Positions 7,809 through 8,744 of a stretch of DNA of 8,744 bases are shown one piece after another. The notes beneath the pieces are model-generated. The model was not told the DNA's origin, searched no databases, and saw only the letters and a list, made by a program, of their open reading frames with translations. How positions within the stretch are numbered: the first letter of the stretch is position 1; every line of letters begins with the position of its first letter. Position numbers and translations under genes: made by a program. Source of the stretch: Gelria sp. (GTDB lineage Bacteria; Bacillota; Syntrophomonadia; Syntrophomonadales; Syntrophomonadaceae); assembly GCA_012839665.1 (NCBI GenBank), contig DUMX01000116.1, positions 1 to 8,744 of the forward strand, read 5' to 3'.

Positions 7809-8123
7809 ATGACTATTAAAAGTGTTGATATGCAGGTTCTTGTTCAAAAAGTTGGCGATGTGGCAAAAATACAGCAAACTCAGCAGACCGGACATAATCA
7901 TCGGCAGGAAGAATTTATCAAAAACATCAACGAACAAACTGACCGGTATACCAAAACAGTTAATAAGGCCTCCCACAGCCAACATAAAAAGGTTGAGGAA
8001 AAAGAGGAAAAAGAAGAACAATCTAGAAAAAGACATAAAGATAGTAATAAAAAAGAAAATAAAGAAATTGCTGATAAATCGAAAAGCAATGAAAGCGGAA
8101 GTAATCTGGATATCATTATTTAG
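7809..8123 (+). CDS. Small highly charged protein of unknown function
   Basis: I do not recognise a named family. The 104-residue product has no signal peptide or membrane segment. Residues 1-22 (MTIKSVDMQVLVQKVGDVAK, then IQ) look like a short amphipathic helix. Residues 22-55 are Gln/Asn/Thr-rich. Residues 56-97 are dominated by Lys, Glu, Ser and Asn and are probably disordered or a single charged helix. The last six residues, NLDIII, are abruptly hydrophobic. GGGG at 7796-7799 lies nine bases before the ATG, and the gene starts 19 bases after the fapA-like stop, so it appears to be a real operon member. I recall similar short proteins at this position in other clostridial motility operons, with a conserved head and tail and a variable middle, but cannot confirm this here. 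A second open frame overlaps it (7822-8160) but has no ribosome binding site. Confidence 0.65.
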   Translation: MTIKSVDMQVLVQKVGDVAKIQQTQQTGHNHRQEEFIKNINEQTDRYTKTVNKASHSQHKKVEEKEEKEEQSRKRHKDSNKKENKEIADKSKSNESGSNLDIII

Positions 8124-8163
8124 CAGTATTCTAATGTCAGGTAAGAGAATAGCGATTTAATAG

Positions 8164-8208
8164 ATGCGGAAACCGCGGAATAGCAAGGATTTATGCGGAT
8201 TTTTAATA
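8164..8208 (+). other. Repeat and alternative small hairpins in the gap after the charged-protein gene
   Basis: The gap 8124-8281 contains no supported gene. ATGCGGA occurs at 8164-8170 and again at 8193-8199. Between them CCGC (8173-8176) can pair either with the first GCGG (8166-8169, three-base loop) or with the second GCGG (8195-8198, 18-base loop). The second choice is followed by ATTTTTAAT. The stems are only four pairs, so neither is a convincing terminator, and the arrangement may be chance. Confidence 0.25.
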
Positions 8209-8281
8209 AATAATTATTCATAATGAAGTTGTCGGATAAATAAAAAGTTGGACATCGAAAGACACTTATTAAGGCAGGTGA

Positions 8282-8744
8282 ATAGCAGCGGCTACATTTA
8301 TTTTAAGTATTATAATTATATTTTTGGCTATTGCCTGTTATTTAGTCTGGAAAAATTCCGGCTTAGGTAGTTTTACTGATTTAAAAAACACCATATTGGA
8401 AGCTCGTATGGTTCAGGATGACTTAAGTTCCATGTTAGAGAAAAGTGTGGACATCTCGCGAGAAATTGTCATGAATATTGATAGCAGGATAGGCCAGGTG
8501 AATGGGGAAGAACAGGAAAAGCCAATATTAAGCCCGGAAAAACCTACAGATGCCAACAACTTTAATTTGATTCCTAAAACCAGAATAAGAATTTATGAAT
8601 TAGCTCGGATTTTAAAAATGAATAGTCGGGATTTGATTCATTGGATGCAAGTGGCGGGCTATTCCTATGATAATCCTCTTAATACACTTGACGAGGCAAC
8701 AGCGGGGATTATTATAGACAGGATAAAGTATCAGGGTAAAGAAG
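8282..8744 (+). CDS. Membrane-anchored protein with an IF2_N-like domain, in the swrB position (3'-truncated)
   Basis: The frame is open from just after a TGA (8279-8281) to the window end, 154 codons. The first in-frame codon is ATA at 8282, then GCA GCG GCT. AGGCAGGTG (8272-8280) abuts it, and no ATG or GTG occurs in frame before the membrane segment ends, so initiation is unusual. Residues 5-23 form one membrane helix (TFILSIIIIFLAIACYLVW). Residues 33-75 are probably helical or coiled, followed by a Pro/Glu-containing linker at 75-97. Residues 99-148 (with RIRIYELARILKMNSRDLI, AGYSYDNPLNTLDEATAG) resemble the IF2_N domain of translation factor IF-2. Position after sigD matches B. subtilis swrB, a one-helix membrane protein that promotes flagellar export and assembly. 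I infer a similar anchored role; a true swrB relationship is not shown. Confidence 0.72.
   Translation, partial: MAAATFILSIIIIFLAIACYLVWKNSGLGSFTDLKNTILEARMVQDDLSSMLEKSVDISREIVMNIDSRIGQVNGEEQEKPILSPEKPTDANNFNLIPKTRIRIYELARILKMNSRDLIHWMQVAGYSYDNPLNTLDEATAGIIIDRIKYQGKE

Noticed and set aside
7822..8160. 112-codon plus-strand frame overlapping the small charged gene
   Set aside because: It lacks a ribosome binding site and reads as the frame-shifted shadow of a Lys/Glu-rich gene. The 7809 frame has the better start and operon spacing.
68..8281. CRISPR arrays, insertion sequences, tRNA or rRNA genes, prophage genes
   Set aside because: No spaced direct repeats, transposase frames, terminal inverted repeats or RNA-gene signatures were seen. 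The window is a continuous operon of uniform character with no sign of recent transfer.
8278..8370. GTG at 8278 as the start of the last gene
   Set aside because: It is in a different frame and hits a stop after 30 codons, so it would require a frameshift to reach the membrane-protein frame. It also overlaps the ribosome binding site.

Overview
The window is a continuous, single-strand motility and chemotaxis operon from a low-G+C, Gram-positive bacterium. Gene order (flhG tail, PilZ protein, cheB, cheA, cheW, cheC, cheD, sigD, fapA-like, small charged protein, membrane protein) is the Bacillota fla/che arrangement. In Bacillus subtilis the equivalent stretch is flhF-ylxH-cheB-cheA-cheW-cheC-cheD-sigD-swrB. 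The PilZ gene ahead of cheB, and the DUF342/FapA gene plus a small charged gene behind sigD, point to Clostridia, perhaps the Syntrophomonas/Desulfotomaculum side of the class. That placement is inferred from synteny and protein character, not from a database match.

Layout: 2-67 is the last 21 codons of an FlhG/YlxH-like gene. 68-211 is a 144-base gap with one small hairpin and no convincing promoter. 212-856 encodes a YcgR/FlgZ-type PilZ c-di-GMP receptor. 876-1973 cheB, 1988-3973 cheA, 3988-4455 cheW, 4479-5102 cheC and 5102-5587 cheD make a compact chemotaxis block. 5587-6360 is the flagellar sigma factor SigD/FliA. 6377-7789 is a FapA/DUF342 protein, 7809-8123 a 104-residue charged protein of unknown function, and 8124-8281 a short non-coding gap. 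8282 to the window end is an N-terminally membrane-anchored protein whose far end looks like the N-terminal domain of translation initiation factor IF-2.

How the genes work together: CheA and CheW form the receptor-coupled kinase core. CheB (methylesterase), CheC (CheY-P phosphatase) and CheD (receptor deamidase) supply adaptation in the three-system style known from B. subtilis. No cheY or cheR is in the window. The PilZ protein would let c-di-GMP brake the motor, and SigD drives late flagellar genes. The cheC-cheD and cheD-sigD junctions are TAATG one-base overlaps, so translation of these three genes is probably coupled.

Most of the window is well-understood chemotaxis machinery. The least explained part is the 3' end: the small charged protein, the gap after it, and the membrane-anchored IF2_N-like protein, which sits where Bacillus has swrB and which appears to begin at a non-canonical ATA codon.
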